49,015 nucleotides of DNA, taken from the NCBI RefSeq assembly GCF_001905445.1, contig NZ_LIVQ01000015.1:1-49015 (forward strand). The letters run 5' to 3'. Below the pieces are notes generated by a model. That model made no database searches, was not told where the DNA came from, and saw only the letters and a program-made list of their open reading frames with translations. The translations under genes were made by a program, and so were the position numbers. This document shows positions 26,450 to 35,138 of this stretch, piece by piece; position 1 is the stretch's first letter, and each line of letters opens with the position of its first letter. Source of the stretch: Streptomyces sp. CB00455 (lineage in GTDB: Bacteria > Actinomycetota > Actinomycetes > Streptomycetales > Streptomycetaceae).

Positions 26450-27348
26450 ACCGCTACCAGTTCGTTGACGATCACCAGCGCCGACACGGCGTGAAGCGGC
26501 TCTGCGACATCCTCGGCCTGCACCGCTCAAGCTTCTACTACTGGCGCCGCACCGCATCCGCGAGAGCGGCCCGGCAGAGTGCCGAGGCCAAGATCGCTGC
26601 CCGGATTCGCAAGATCCACCAGGACTCCGACGGCACCTACGGAGCCCCCAGGATCACCGCCGAACTCCGCGACGAGGGCGGTCCGGTGGTCAACCACAAG
26701 CGCGTCGCCAGGATCATGCGGACCATCGGGCTCGAGGGAGTCCGCCTGCGCCGCCGGCACCGCACCACGCTCGCGGACCAAGCCGCAGCGAAGGCGCCGG
26801 ACCTGCTCGGCCGTGACTTCACCGCGGCCGAGGCCAACCGAAAGTACGCCGGCGACATCACATACCTGCCGGTCAGCGGCACGAAGCCGCTCTACCTCGC
26901 GACCGTCATCGACCTCGCCTCACGCCGACTGGCCGGGTGGGCGATCGCCGACCACATGCGGACAGAACTCGTCATCAAGGCCCTCACGGCCGCCGAGCGA
27001 ACCCGCGGAAACCTGGCCGGAGCGATCATGCACACGGACCACGGATCCCAATACACGAGCAGGGCTTTCGCGGAAATCTGCAGGTCAGCAGGGGTCCGGC
27101 AGAGCATGGGCGCGATCGGATCCAGCGCCGACAACGCAGCCGCGGAAAGCTTCAACGCCGCCTTCAAAAGAGAGACGCTCAAAGGCCGGAAGGCCTGGTC
27201 GAGCGAGCGCGAGGCCAGGCTCGACGCCTTCCGCTGGCTGACCCGATACAACACCCGCCGCCGGCACTCCCGCCTCGGCCAGCGGTCCCCGATCGCCTAC
27301 GAGAACGACCTCCAACCAGCAGCAACTACCCTGACCCAAGCCGCATAG
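26446..27348 (+). CDS. IS3-family orfB DDE transposase
   Basis: The 300-residue integrase-type protein has an N-terminal HTH_21 region (LCDILGLHRSSFYYWRR and TYGAPRITAELRDEG) and the rve catalytic core. The acidic triad is visible as AGDITYL (Asp), MHTDHGSQYTS (Asp) and NAAAESFNAAFK (Glu), with the usual RRRHSRLGQRSPIAYE ending. No stops or frameshifts. It catalyses strand transfer of the element. Confidence 0.9.
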   Translation: MNRYQFVDDHQRRHGVKRLCDILGLHRSSFYYWRRTASARAARQSAEAKIAARIRKIHQDSDGTYGAPRITAELRDEGGPVVNHKRVARIMRTIGLEGVRLRRRHRTTLADQAAAKAPDLLGRDFTAAEANRKYAGDITYLPVSGTKPLYLATVIDLASRRLAGWAIADHMRTELVIKALTAAERTRGNLAGAIMHTDHGSQYTSRAFAEICRSAGVRQSMGAIGSSADNAAAESFNAAFKRETLKGRKAWSSEREARLDAFRWLTRYNTRRRHSRLGQRSPIAYENDLQPAATTLTQAA

Positions 27349-27376
27349 ACGTGTTCAAAATCCGGGGTCAAGGCCC

Positions 27377-27439
27377 CCCGAAGAGCCGCCCTTCGACCTG
27401 GACGAGATGCCCCCGCCGCCCTGGGACGACTGGCAGTAG
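27377..27439 (+). pseudogene. C-terminal stub of a gene cut by the IS3 element
   Basis: Directly after the right inverted repeat one frame reads PEEPPFDLDEMPPPPWDDWQ and stops at 27437-27439. The acidic, Pro/Trp-rich ending looks like a genuine protein tail (such tails occur on single-strand-binding and plasmid proteins), but the family is not identifiable. Confidence 0.4.
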
Positions 27440-27599
27440 CCGGTCACCCCGCCGAAGGCTGCGTACGACAGCTCCTGACGGCCACTCGGGAGCCCGCCGC
27501 CGACCGCGCTCGGGATGCAGCCCGCGCCGTTGAGGCGTTGCATGGTCAGAGAGGCCTCCTCCACTCGGGGATCGACGTCCTCATGCTGCGGAGGCAGCC

Positions 27600-28106
27600 A
27601 TGCCCACCATGCTCCGGATGCGGACCTGCGCCGTTGTCACCTTCGCGCTACTGAGCGTGAGCGGCGGTTACGCGTACGGCCTTCCCACAGCGACCAGCCA
27701 CGCGACGGCGGACCAGCGCCTCGCCCCGACCCCGCCACCCGCGCCGTACCCCCTCACCCGCGCGCAGGCGCTCAACCTGCTCGGCGCGGGCACCCCCGTC
27801 GCGGGCCGGTACGGCGGCGGGTTCGAAGGACTCGCGACACAGACGACCGAGACGGCCTACCGGGAGGAGCGGGTCCGTCGCGAGAAGTGTGCGTACGTCT
27901 ACGACACCTACAAGGACAAGGAAGTCCTGAAGTGTCATGACGAATACGTCACCGAGAAGGTGCCGTACGACAAGACGGTCTACCGGGCATCCGTCTACAA
28001 CACGTATCTCGGCGAGTTCTCACACCTCACGTTCCCCTCGGCCGCCCAGGCCATCGGCTACATCTCCTCGTACGGCGTCACGGGCTGGCGCCAGGTGACG
28101 CAGTGA
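27600..28106 (+). CDS. Small exported protein, first gene of the CHAT/MBL operon
   Basis: The 168-residue protein has a signal-like N-terminus (MRTCAVVTFALLSVSGGYAYG) and a Pro-rich linker. A C-terminal part follows with two cysteines (EKCAYVYDTYKDKEVLKCHDEYV) and a conserved-looking tail FPSAAQAIGYISSYGVTGWRQV. GGAGG precedes the ATG, and the stop overlaps the next gene's GTG (GTGA), so it is translationally coupled to the MBL-fold gene. If secreted, it would be the only envelope member of the operon and might act as sensor or target. Function unknown. Confidence 0.7.
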   Translation: MPTMLRMRTCAVVTFALLSVSGGYAYGLPTATSHATADQRLAPTPPPAPYPLTRAQALNLLGAGTPVAGRYGGGFEGLATQTTETAYREERVRREKCAYVYDTYKDKEVLKCHDEYVTEKVPYDKTVYRASVYNTYLGEFSHLTFPSAAQAIGYISSYGVTGWRQVTQ

Positions 28107-29182
28107 CGACAGCCATCCGCATCGAGGTCCTGCCCGCGCGGCAAGGTGACTGCCTGCTCGTGGAGTGCCCGCGGGAGCCCGGGCCGCCCTGGCGCATGCT
28201 CGTCGACGGCGGACCCCCGGCCACGTGGCCGCTCCTGGAGCAGCGGCTGAGCCGGCTCCCTTCCGGCGGGCGGGACATCGACGTCGCCGTGGTGACCCAC
28301 ATCGACAGCGACCACATCGGCGGCATGATCCCGTTCCTGCGCAGCGAGTACGCCGAGCACGTCGGCGACTTCTGGTTCAACGGCCGTACCCATCTGCCCC
28401 GCACCGGGGTCAGGCGCGGCGTCGCACAGGGGGAGCGCCTGATGGCGGCGCTGCTCGGCGAGCCGGGTGGCCCCGAACTGCCGTGGAACCGTGCGTTCGC
28501 CGGCGGTCCGGTCGAAACCGGCTACGACGGGGGGTTCACGGAAGTGCCGACCCGGGACGGCCCGCGGATCACCGTGCTCTCGCCCACGCTCATACGCCTG
28601 CAGAGTCTGGGGCACGCCTGGTCCGAGACCGTTCGGAAGGCCAGGCGAGGACGTGCGGAGGAGGCGGGGCCCGACATCCTGGAACCCCTCGACGACGTGG
28701 TCTCCCTGTCCGAGGAGAAGACCTCCAAGGACCCGTCCGTCGCGAACGGGAGCAGCATCGCGCTGCTGGTCGAACACCGTGGAGCCGGCCTCGTCCTCGG
28801 TGCGGACGCGTTCGGCACCGTGCTCGGGACCGGTCTGCAGGCCGTCGCCGGGGCACGCGGCCTGGACACCCTCCCGGTGGACGCCTTCAAGCTCCCGCAC
28901 CACGCCAGCAAGGGGAACGTGCTCGGGGCGCTGCTCCGTGCCGCCCCTGCCCGGCACTACCTCGTGTCCACCAACGGCGACCTGTACCACCACCCCGACG
29001 ACGTGGCGCTCGCCCGCGTCGTGCTGGGCGCACCGAGCGGCGCGGCACTCTGGTTCAACTACCGTACGGACCGGACCGCCCGGTGGGCCGATGCGCAGCT
29101 GTGCGAGAAGTACCGCTACACCGCGCACTTCCCCGAGGACCCCGGGACCGGCGCGGTACTCGAACTACCGGCCCGGTCGTGA
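28103..29182 (+). CDS. ComEC/Rec2-like MBL-fold hydrolase
   Basis: The 359-residue protein is a metallo-beta-lactamase fold of the ComEC-like branch. It begins EVLPARQGDCLLVECP and has the metal motif THIDSDHIGG with His66, Asp68, Asp70, His71 (HxDxDH instead of HxHxDH). Later ligand regions are LVLGADAF and FKLPHHASKGN. Members near CHAT or other conflict proteins are thought to be nucleases or phosphodiesterases, but their substrates are mostly untested. No membrane segments are present, so it is a soluble stand-alone version. It overlaps both neighbours by 4 and 1-4 bases, a strong sign of a functional unit with the CHAT protein. Confidence 0.88.
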   Translation: MTTAIRIEVLPARQGDCLLVECPREPGPPWRMLVDGGPPATWPLLEQRLSRLPSGGRDIDVAVVTHIDSDHIGGMIPFLRSEYAEHVGDFWFNGRTHLPRTGVRRGVAQGERLMAALLGEPGGPELPWNRAFAGGPVETGYDGGFTEVPTRDGPRITVLSPTLIRLQSLGHAWSETVRKARRGRAEEAGPDILEPLDDVVSLSEEKTSKDPSVANGSSIALLVEHRGAGLVLGADAFGTVLGTGLQAVAGARGLDTLPVDAFKLPHHASKGNVLGALLRAAPARHYLVSTNGDLYHHPDDVALARVVLGAPSGAALWFNYRTDRTARWADAQLCEKYRYTAHFPEDPGTGAVLELPARS

Positions 29183-32100
29183 TGCTCCCCGTACCCGCCC
29201 GCCCGGCGCTCGGCCCGCTCGTCCGCGAGGACCTGCAGAGCGCTCCCGGCCGCGCACGCGAGGCCGCCGAGGAAGTGCTCGCCCGGCGGCCGCACGACCC
29301 ACGGGCGCAGCTCAACGCCTGCCTGGCTGCGCTGACCGCGGGAGAGCCCAAACGGGCGCTCGCGGGCCTCGACCCCTCCGACCTGGGGCCGCGGGTCACC
29401 GCGGCCCTCACCGCCTGGGCCATGCGGCTCGACGGCAACTGGTACCCCGGGGACGTCAGCGCGGAGTTCGGCATGGAGCTGGAGGGGGCGTTCGTCGAGA
29501 CCCGGCCGGGTGAGACCGATGAGGAAACCATCGAGCAGGTGGTCCGGAACGGACCCACCGCCCTCTTCGCGCCACGCCGCCTGATCGAGGCCTGGCTGCG
29601 CGACGACGCCGTCAAGGGAGCGCAACAGGCGGCCGTCGCGGCCTGGACGGACCTGGACACCTTGTCGCGGTACGCCACCGCGCACGCCCTTCCGGACCTC
29701 ACCACATGGGCCGTGATCGCCGGCGCCGACCTGGCCGCGCGGTTGGGCCTGCCGCAAGCCGAAGAGCTGCTCGCCGACGTGCGCGGGCGCGCAGCCGCCC
29801 TGGGGGACGACGGCCGCCTGGCGCTGACGTACCTGGTGGAGGGCGACTGGTACGCCGCCCCGGGAAGTTGCCCCGAAGCGCTCGGCTGGGATCTCGCGCC
29901 GCAGCACAACCCCGGCCGGTCGACCGCCGACCTGCGACGCGCGGCCGACTGCTACGGCCTGGCGGAGGGGCTGCTCGGCGCAGCGGACGTCCCGCGGCTC
30001 CGCGCAGCCCTCGCCCTGCGCCGGGCCTTCCTCGCGCGTGCGGCCGGAGACGCGGCGTCCCGACGCTGCCATATCAAGACGGCCGTGGCCGGCTTCGACG
30101 CCGCCGGCGACTCGGCCGGACACCACCTCGCGGCGATGCACGCTCTCGTCGGCGACATCGACGACGGGCGGCTGGCCGGCCATGCGCTCGACCTCGGAGG
30201 CGGATGGCACCGCCCCGCCCGGGGTCCCGTGGCGGACGCACTGGCGTGGGCGGAGACGGTCGGCAGCCGCAGCTGGTGCGTGGGCCTCGGCCGGCTCCTG
30301 GAGCGGTGCGGGGACCACTGGACGCACCACCGCAGTGTCGCGCGGTCGCGCATCGCCTACCTGGCCGCACTGCACCTGGTCTCGGTGGACCCCGCCTTCC
30401 CGTCGCAGACACTCGTGACCGCGGTGGCCGACGCCGACAACGAGAACAACCTCTCCACCAATGCGCTGCTGCGCCTCGAGCGCTCCCTGGAGCCGCTGTT
30501 CGCCGACACGTCGACCGAGAACCCGTACGCGTTCTCCCAGAAGCTCGACGCGTCCATCACGCTGATCTCGGCGCTGCGTCACCCGTCGCACGGCCCCGCG
30601 GCGGCGCGGGCAGCGGACCGGCTGGCCCTGCTCGGCCGACAACTGGCGGAAGCGGCCGACCGTTTTCACGTCTCCCTCCCGCCCGTCGAAGGGCCGGTCC
30701 CCACGGAGATGCGCGAGCAGCAGGCCGCGCTGGACGCCCTTCGGGGTGACGGCTCCCTCACAGCCCGGAGCGACCAGCTCCAGGCGGGCGCCCTCCTCTC
30801 ACAGCACTCGTTCGTGGCGGCGGCGCGGCTCAACATCGACAGGACCGAGGTTTACGCGTCGCTGAACCGGGCGGAGGTCAGCCAGCACATCGGATGGCTC
30901 GCCGAGGCGGAGCGCTGGTTCGACCGCGCGATCGAGGCCGCGAGCAGACCCGGTGCCGAACCGCACCTGCTGCCCCAGGCGCTCGTCTCCGCCCAGCGGT
31001 TCGACGAAGCCCGCGCCGCGCTGCTCGCCCGCGGCCGGCAGATACGGGACAAGACCCAGCTGCTTCTGTGGCTGCGCGTCGGGGACTTCGACAACGCCCT
31101 CGCCACGCTCGCACGGATGGAGGAGGCCGGATACGCCGCGGAGAACTGGACGGACCTGCTGTCCGTGGCCCAGCTCCGCCTGGCCCGCGGCGAGCACACC
31201 GAGGCCCGGCGGATCGCCCTGGAGGCCGTCGCGGCGTTCGAGGACTCCGTACGGCTGCTGCTGCGGGACCCGGAAAGACTCGAGGCCTGCGACCAGCCCG
31301 AGGTGGCCGACCTGTACGGCGCCCTCGCGCTGACCCACCTCCCCGGCGAGGGCCCGCCCGCCACCGCCGACGCGGAGGCGTCCTTCGAGGCGGCCGAGCT
31401 GCTCCGGTCGCTCACCTCCGATTCCGGATCGGGCCGGGCCGATCCCGCGAGCAGGCGGACCTGGCAGCGCGCCGCGGCCCAGTACGCCGCGGCCGCCAAC
31501 CGCCTCCTGGCGGGCAATCCCTCGGCCACCGGCGAACGACTGGCGGCCGGCTTCGCCGAACTCGACGCGCTGGACGCCGCCCTGGCGGCCGCCGAGCACA
31601 CGGTGGACACGCAGGACTCCGGGATCCTGCTGCGCCGTACGGCCCGCCCGCCGCAGCCGCCCGCCGCACAGCTCAGACGACGCATGCCCGAGAACACCCT
31701 GCTGCTGGAATACCTCACGGTCGGGAACGGCCTCCTGTCGTGGGCGATGACCCGGGACACCGTCCGGCCCGCGCACGTTCCGGTCCGCCCGCCCCACCTC
31801 GCCCGCCTCGTGCGCGACTTCCACACCGGCTGCGCGGAGGGCCGCGCCCTCGCCACCGAGCTCACGCAGCTGCTCCTGGGACCGTTCACCGACCTGCTGC
31901 GCGCCTTCCCCCGCGTCGTCGTCGTCCCGTTCGGGCCGCTGAGCCTGGTGCCGTTCCACGCGCTGCCCCTCGACGGAACCCCTCTCGTCCTCAGCCACGT
32001 GGTCTCGTACGCCCAGCGGGCGGCCGGTATCGGCGAGCACGAGGGCGGACTCGACCGGCCCGTCCGCGCGACCCGCCCCCTGCTGGTCGCCGACCCGGCG

Positions 32101-32787
32101 TTCGATCCCGCCGCACACCCGCACCTCGAGCGACTGCCCGGCTCTCGAACCGAGGCCGCGGCCGTCGCGGAGGCGCTGGGCGTGCCGGCCGACGGCGTAC
32201 TCGTCGGCCCCGCCGCCACCGAGGCGGCTGTGGGCGCCCGCCTCGACGACTGCGACCTGCTGCACGTGTCCAGCCACGGCCACCTCGACGAGTGGTCGCC
32301 GTTCGCCTCGTCGCTCGTTCTGGCCGGGCGCGACGAGCTCACCGTGGCCGACATCACCGGGCTGCGCTTCGCCACCGACCTGGCCGTGCTCACCGGATGT
32401 GACACCGGCCGCGGCAAGGCCACACTGGGCGGCGACCTGATCGGCCTGACCCGGTCCCTGCTGCGCAGCGGTGTCCGGCGCACCGTGGTCTCGCTGTGGC
32501 CGGTGGACGACGGGGTGGCGCCCGTCGTCATGGCGCGCTTCTACGCCGCCCTGGCCGACCGTGTGGCGCCGGCGGACGCCCTGGCACGAGCACAGCGCGC
32601 CGTGCACGCGATGAGCGCCGGACAACTGAGCGCCGCGTACACCGCCCTCGGGGGTGATCCCGACACGGACGTCCACCGGCGACGCGGCCGGGAGATCGAC
32701 CCCGAGCTCCTGGACGAACACCGAGTACCCGAACCGATGGGCGGCGACGCGGAGCGCTATTGGGCGCCGTTCGTCATCGTCGAGTGA
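29182..32787 (+). CDS. CHAT-domain protease with long TPR-like helical region
   Basis: The 1201-residue protein starts at an ATG overlapping the MBL stop (GTG at 29179 is an alternative). Residues about 1-830 are almost entirely helical with TPR-like pairs, e.g. AREAAEEVLARRPHDPRAQLNACLAALTAG and VSQHIGWLAEAERWFDRAIEAA. The last 330 residues form a CHAT caspase-like protease: LLLGPFTDLLRAFPRVVVVPFGPLSLVPFHAL, catalytic His1032 in LLHVSSHGHLDEW and catalytic Cys1073 in LTGCDTGRG, with VVSLWPVDD following. In known TPR-CHAT systems a sensor activates the protease to cleave a partner. Here the partners would be the co-encoded MBL and DUF2235 proteins or a host factor; this is inference. Confidence 0.88.
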   Translation: MLPVPARPALGPLVREDLQSAPGRAREAAEEVLARRPHDPRAQLNACLAALTAGEPKRALAGLDPSDLGPRVTAALTAWAMRLDGNWYPGDVSAEFGMELEGAFVETRPGETDEETIEQVVRNGPTALFAPRRLIEAWLRDDAVKGAQQAAVAAWTDLDTLSRYATAHALPDLTTWAVIAGADLAARLGLPQAEELLADVRGRAAALGDDGRLALTYLVEGDWYAAPGSCPEALGWDLAPQHNPGRSTADLRRAADCYGLAEGLLGAADVPRLRAALALRRAFLARAAGDAASRRCHIKTAVAGFDAAGDSAGHHLAAMHALVGDIDDGRLAGHALDLGGGWHRPARGPVADALAWAETVGSRSWCVGLGRLLERCGDHWTHHRSVARSRIAYLAALHLVSVDPAFPSQTLVTAVADADNENNLSTNALLRLERSLEPLFADTSTENPYAFSQKLDASITLISALRHPSHGPAAARAADRLALLGRQLAEAADRFHVSLPPVEGPVPTEMREQQAALDALRGDGSLTARSDQLQAGALLSQHSFVAAARLNIDRTEVYASLNRAEVSQHIGWLAEAERWFDRAIEAASRPGAEPHLLPQALVSAQRFDEARAALLARGRQIRDKTQLLLWLRVGDFDNALATLARMEEAGYAAENWTDLLSVAQLRLARGEHTEARRIALEAVAAFEDSVRLLLRDPERLEACDQPEVADLYGALALTHLPGEGPPATADAEASFEAAELLRSLTSDSGSGRADPASRRTWQRAAAQYAAAANRLLAGNPSATGERLAAGFAELDALDAALAAAEHTVDTQDSGILLRRTARPPQPPAAQLRRRMPENTLLLEYLTVGNGLLSWAMTRDTVRPAHVPVRPPHLARLVRDFHTGCAEGRALATELTQLLLGPFTDLLRAFPRVVVVPFGPLSLVPFHALPLDGTPLVLSHVVSYAQRAAGIGEHEGGLDRPVRATRPLLVADPAFDPAAHPHLERLPGSRTEAAAVAEALGVPADGVLVGPAATEAAVGARLDDCDLLHVSSHGHLDEWSPFASSLVLAGRDELTVADITGLRFATDLAVLTGCDTGRGKATLGGDLIGLTRSLLRSGVRRTVVSLWPVDDGVAPVVMARFYAALADRVAPADALARAQRAVHAMSAGQLSAAYTALGGDPDTDVHRRRGREIDPELLDEHRVPEPMGGDAERYWAPFVIVE

Positions 32788-32804
32788 GATCACGGGAGGC
32801 CGTC

Positions 32805-33908
32805 ATGACCGATGCTCCGCAGGACTCCGGGCGCAACCTCGTGCTGTGCCTGGACGGGACCAACAACGAACCGGAGACCGGCACCACCAACGTGGGCCGG
32901 ATGTACGACCTCGCGGTCAAGGACGATCGGCAACTGGTCTACTACGACCCCGGCGTCGGCACGATGGGCGCGAGGGGCGCGGTCACACCATGGGGCAGGA
33001 AGGTCACCCGGTGGGCCGGACTCGTCGCGGGGTTCGGCGTCAAGGACAACCTCGAGGAGGCCTACACCTTCCTCATGCGGAACTACCGGAAGGGCGACCG
33101 GATCTTCGTCTTCGGGTTCTCCCGGGGCGCCTACACGGCCCGGGCGCTCACCGGAATGCTGCGCACGGTCGGGCTGCTGCGCCCGGGCACCGAGAACCTC
33201 GTGCCCTACGCGGTGAAGCTCTACGCCCAGGCCGGCGAAGAGAGCCCGACGAAAGAGCAGCGGAGCGAATACTTCCGGCTCCGACGGGAGTTCGCGCGCC
33301 AGTTCGGCAATCCCGATTTCCCCAACCCGTTCGACACGGGCCGCCGCCAAGTGCACTTCCTCGGCGTCTGGGACACCGTGAAGTCCGTGGGCTGGCTGAA
33401 CTGGAAGGCGCGCATCGAGCAGGCCCGGTGGCCCTTCACCGCGAAGATCACCAATGTGGGAACCGCCAGGCACGCCCTCGCGATCGACGAGCGCCGGCGC
33501 CCGTACGAGGAGTACCGCTTCAACGCGGACGCCGTGGCCCAGTCCCGCGGCCATTACCAGGAGATGTGGTTCGCCGGCGTGCACAGCGACGTCGGGGGCC
33601 AGTACCGCGACGACCACGGCCTCTCCGACACCGCCTTCGCCTGGATGACGGAGGAAGCCGAGTCGTTCGGCCTGCGGGTCGACCCGCAGGCCTACCGGCG
33701 GCTGCTCGACGTCGGACACGGCGAGAAGCTCCCGGATGAACGTGCGCTCGGCACGCTCCACACCAACGAAAAGGCCTGGCGGCTCCTGGGGGGCTGGCGC
33801 GAGCGCCCCATCCGCCCCGGAGACCGGGTGCATCCCAGCGTGCGCTACCGCATCGAGGCCACCGCGGACAACGACCGTCCGTACGCGCCGAGCGTGCCCT
33901 CGGGCTGA
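32805..33908 (+). CDS. DUF2235 alpha/beta hydrolase (Tle1-like)
   Basis: The 367-residue protein begins with the family hallmark NLVLCLDGTNNEP near residue 11 and has the nucleophile elbow FGFSRG with Ser106, plus VHFLGVWDTVKSVG and the MWFAGVHSDVGGQY motif that supplies catalytic His and Asp. DUF2235 includes type VI secretion phospholipases (Tle1) and many uncharacterised actinobacterial proteins. GGGAGG lies 5 bases before the ATG, 17 bases after the CHAT stop. It has no signal peptide, so as a cytosolic lipase or esterase it could act as a self-directed effector. That role is my inference from the operon. Confidence 0.87.
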   Translation: MTDAPQDSGRNLVLCLDGTNNEPETGTTNVGRMYDLAVKDDRQLVYYDPGVGTMGARGAVTPWGRKVTRWAGLVAGFGVKDNLEEAYTFLMRNYRKGDRIFVFGFSRGAYTARALTGMLRTVGLLRPGTENLVPYAVKLYAQAGEESPTKEQRSEYFRLRREFARQFGNPDFPNPFDTGRRQVHFLGVWDTVKSVGWLNWKARIEQARWPFTAKITNVGTARHALAIDERRRPYEEYRFNADAVAQSRGHYQEMWFAGVHSDVGGQYRDDHGLSDTAFAWMTEEAESFGLRVDPQAYRRLLDVGHGEKLPDERALGTLHTNEKAWRLLGGWRERPIRPGDRVHPSVRYRIEATADNDRPYAPSVPSG

Positions 33909-33988
33909 GTGCCCCGCATGCGAAGTTACCGAGGGGTAGCCGCGGGGTGCGGTGGGACGGTAGCGTCGGCCGCCGAGAGGGGAGAGCC

Positions 33989-34335
33989 ATGCCTCGTACG
34001 TTCACCGTGTCCGACAGCATCGTCGTCCACGTCAGTCCCGCCGACGTCTACCGGCACGTTTCCGATCCCGCCCGGATGGGCGACTGGAGCCCGGAGAACC
34101 TCGGCGCCACCGTCCACTGAGACGGCGGGGAGACCCGCGTCGGGACGGTCTTCGACGGGCGGAACAAGCGCGGAGCCTTCCGCTGGACCACGCGGTGCAC
34201 GGTGACGGCGGTCGAGCAGGACCGGCTGTTCCGGTTCCGCGTGCACGCCATCGGCATCCGGCGTCCGCGGGTGCCCGGCCCCATCGCCACCTGGGAGTAC
34301 CGGTTCGAGTCGGTCCCGGAGGGCACCCGGGTTCC
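33989..34335 (+). pseudogene. SRPBCC family protein, nonsense-mutated and 3'-truncated
   Basis: An ATG at 33989 after GGGGAGAG begins MPRTFTVSDSIVVHVSPADVYRHVSD, the START/SRPBCC N-terminus (DPARMGDWSPE). A TGA at 34118-34120 interrupts it, but the frame continues with FRWTTRCTVTAVEQDRLFRF and ATWEYRFESVPEGTRV, the expected domain body. After about 34335 the similarity stops and sequence of another gene begins. So it carries both a nonsense mutation and a recombination junction. Confidence 0.75.
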
Positions 34336-34650
34336 ATTCATCTGGGCAACGGACCCGGCTGGAAGGTCGGCGGTTGGCCCCCGTGGGGCCGCACCGACCC
34401 GAACCCCCGGTACTGCGCTGTGTGCGAGGTACAGATGGTCCTGCTACTGACGATCGCTTCCTGGGAGTGGGACGGCGGTGAAGGGCACAGCTGGGCGCCG
34501 CAGGAAGACCAGGCCGCAGCCCTTGCCTCCCACTACGCGGGCCAGGACCCCTCGCAGCCGACGAGGGTAGAAGTAGGCAGTACGGACAACATGCAGATCT
34601 ACGTCTGTCCGGCCTCACCGGAGCATCCGCACACCGACCTGATCCAATGA
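34336..34650 (+). pseudogene. C-terminal part of a DUF1963-like protein
   Basis: In a different frame from the SRPBCC remnant the plus strand reads HLGNGPGWKVGGWPPWGRTD and PNPRYCAVCEVQMVLLLTIAS, with a tail NMQIYVCPASPEHPH. The layout (GGxPxWxQ-like segment, CxxC, hydrophobic strand, then CP..PEHP) matches the C-terminal half of the YwqG/DUF1963 family, whose members are often immunity-like. No start codon is available; the N-terminal half was lost at the junction near 34335. Confidence 0.6.
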
Positions 34651-35138
34651 GCTGTCCCAGCTGGCCTTACAACCCCCCTAACCCGTGACAGAAGGGCCGC
34701 CGAGTCGGAACGTCCTGAAAGAACACGCAGGTGAGGCGATCGATGTCGCCAAACGGGAGGAACGCATCATGTGCGCGCGTTTCCGCAGGTGAGAGGCGTC
34801 CAAGATTTAGCGCGCTAGTTGTCCATCCAGGCCAAGTAGGGCGCTAAGTCACAGCTGTGACTGAGCACTACATCTGTCCAATGAGCGCTGGACTTGTCGT
34901 GCTGTGCACACTGGTGCGCCAGCCATGAGGCCAGCCAGGTCGATCCGCAGTCACCATGGGGGCAGCGCGGCGAAAGGGTTTGTCACGACGTCGGACGTCG
35001 ACGATGATCACCGCATGACGACCAGAAAGGGCCATGCCGTCTAGGCGCCCCGCTCCCCTCTCCACCGCTCGCGCGCCGCCGCCCGCCGCTCACCGCAGCG
35101 CCCGATGGCCGTGACCGCCCACCCAGGAGAGCCCGCCC
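34651..35138. other. Intergenic stretch with palindrome and repeat copy
   Basis: No gene is supported. A 36-base segment at 34818-34853 (begins GTTGTCCATCC, ends CTAAGTCACA) recurs at 36194-36229 with 5 differences, so the two copies flank the gene at 35139. A perfect 16-bp palindrome, AGTCACAGCTGTGACT, lies at 34847-34862. On the minus strand the repeat encodes CDLAPYLAWMDN then a stop, so both copies look like scraps of one protein gene. Confidence 0.5.

Larger units (their letters stand above)
26069..27376 (+). mobile_element. IS3-family insertion sequence
   Basis: About 1.3 kb bounded by 26-bp terminal inverted repeats: the left begins GGGCCTTGACCCCGG at 26069, and the right at 27351-27376 is its complement with two mismatches. 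It encloses overlapping orfA and orfB, both uninterrupted, so the element looks potentially active. No target duplication matches at 3-5 bp, hinting at rearrangement on one side. It cuts the gene whose tail remains at 27377-27439. Confidence 0.88.

Noticed and set aside
29116..32793. Very long minus-strand open frames opposite the CHAT gene (517 and 664 codons).
   Set aside because: They are antisense shadows of a strongly coding plus-strand gene; the composition is biased and no motif is present.
34752..34794. Tiny leader ORF MCARFRR at about 34770 after GGGAGGAA, as in cysteine-responsive leader peptides.
   Set aside because: There is no downstream sulfur gene and only one Cys codon; most likely chance.
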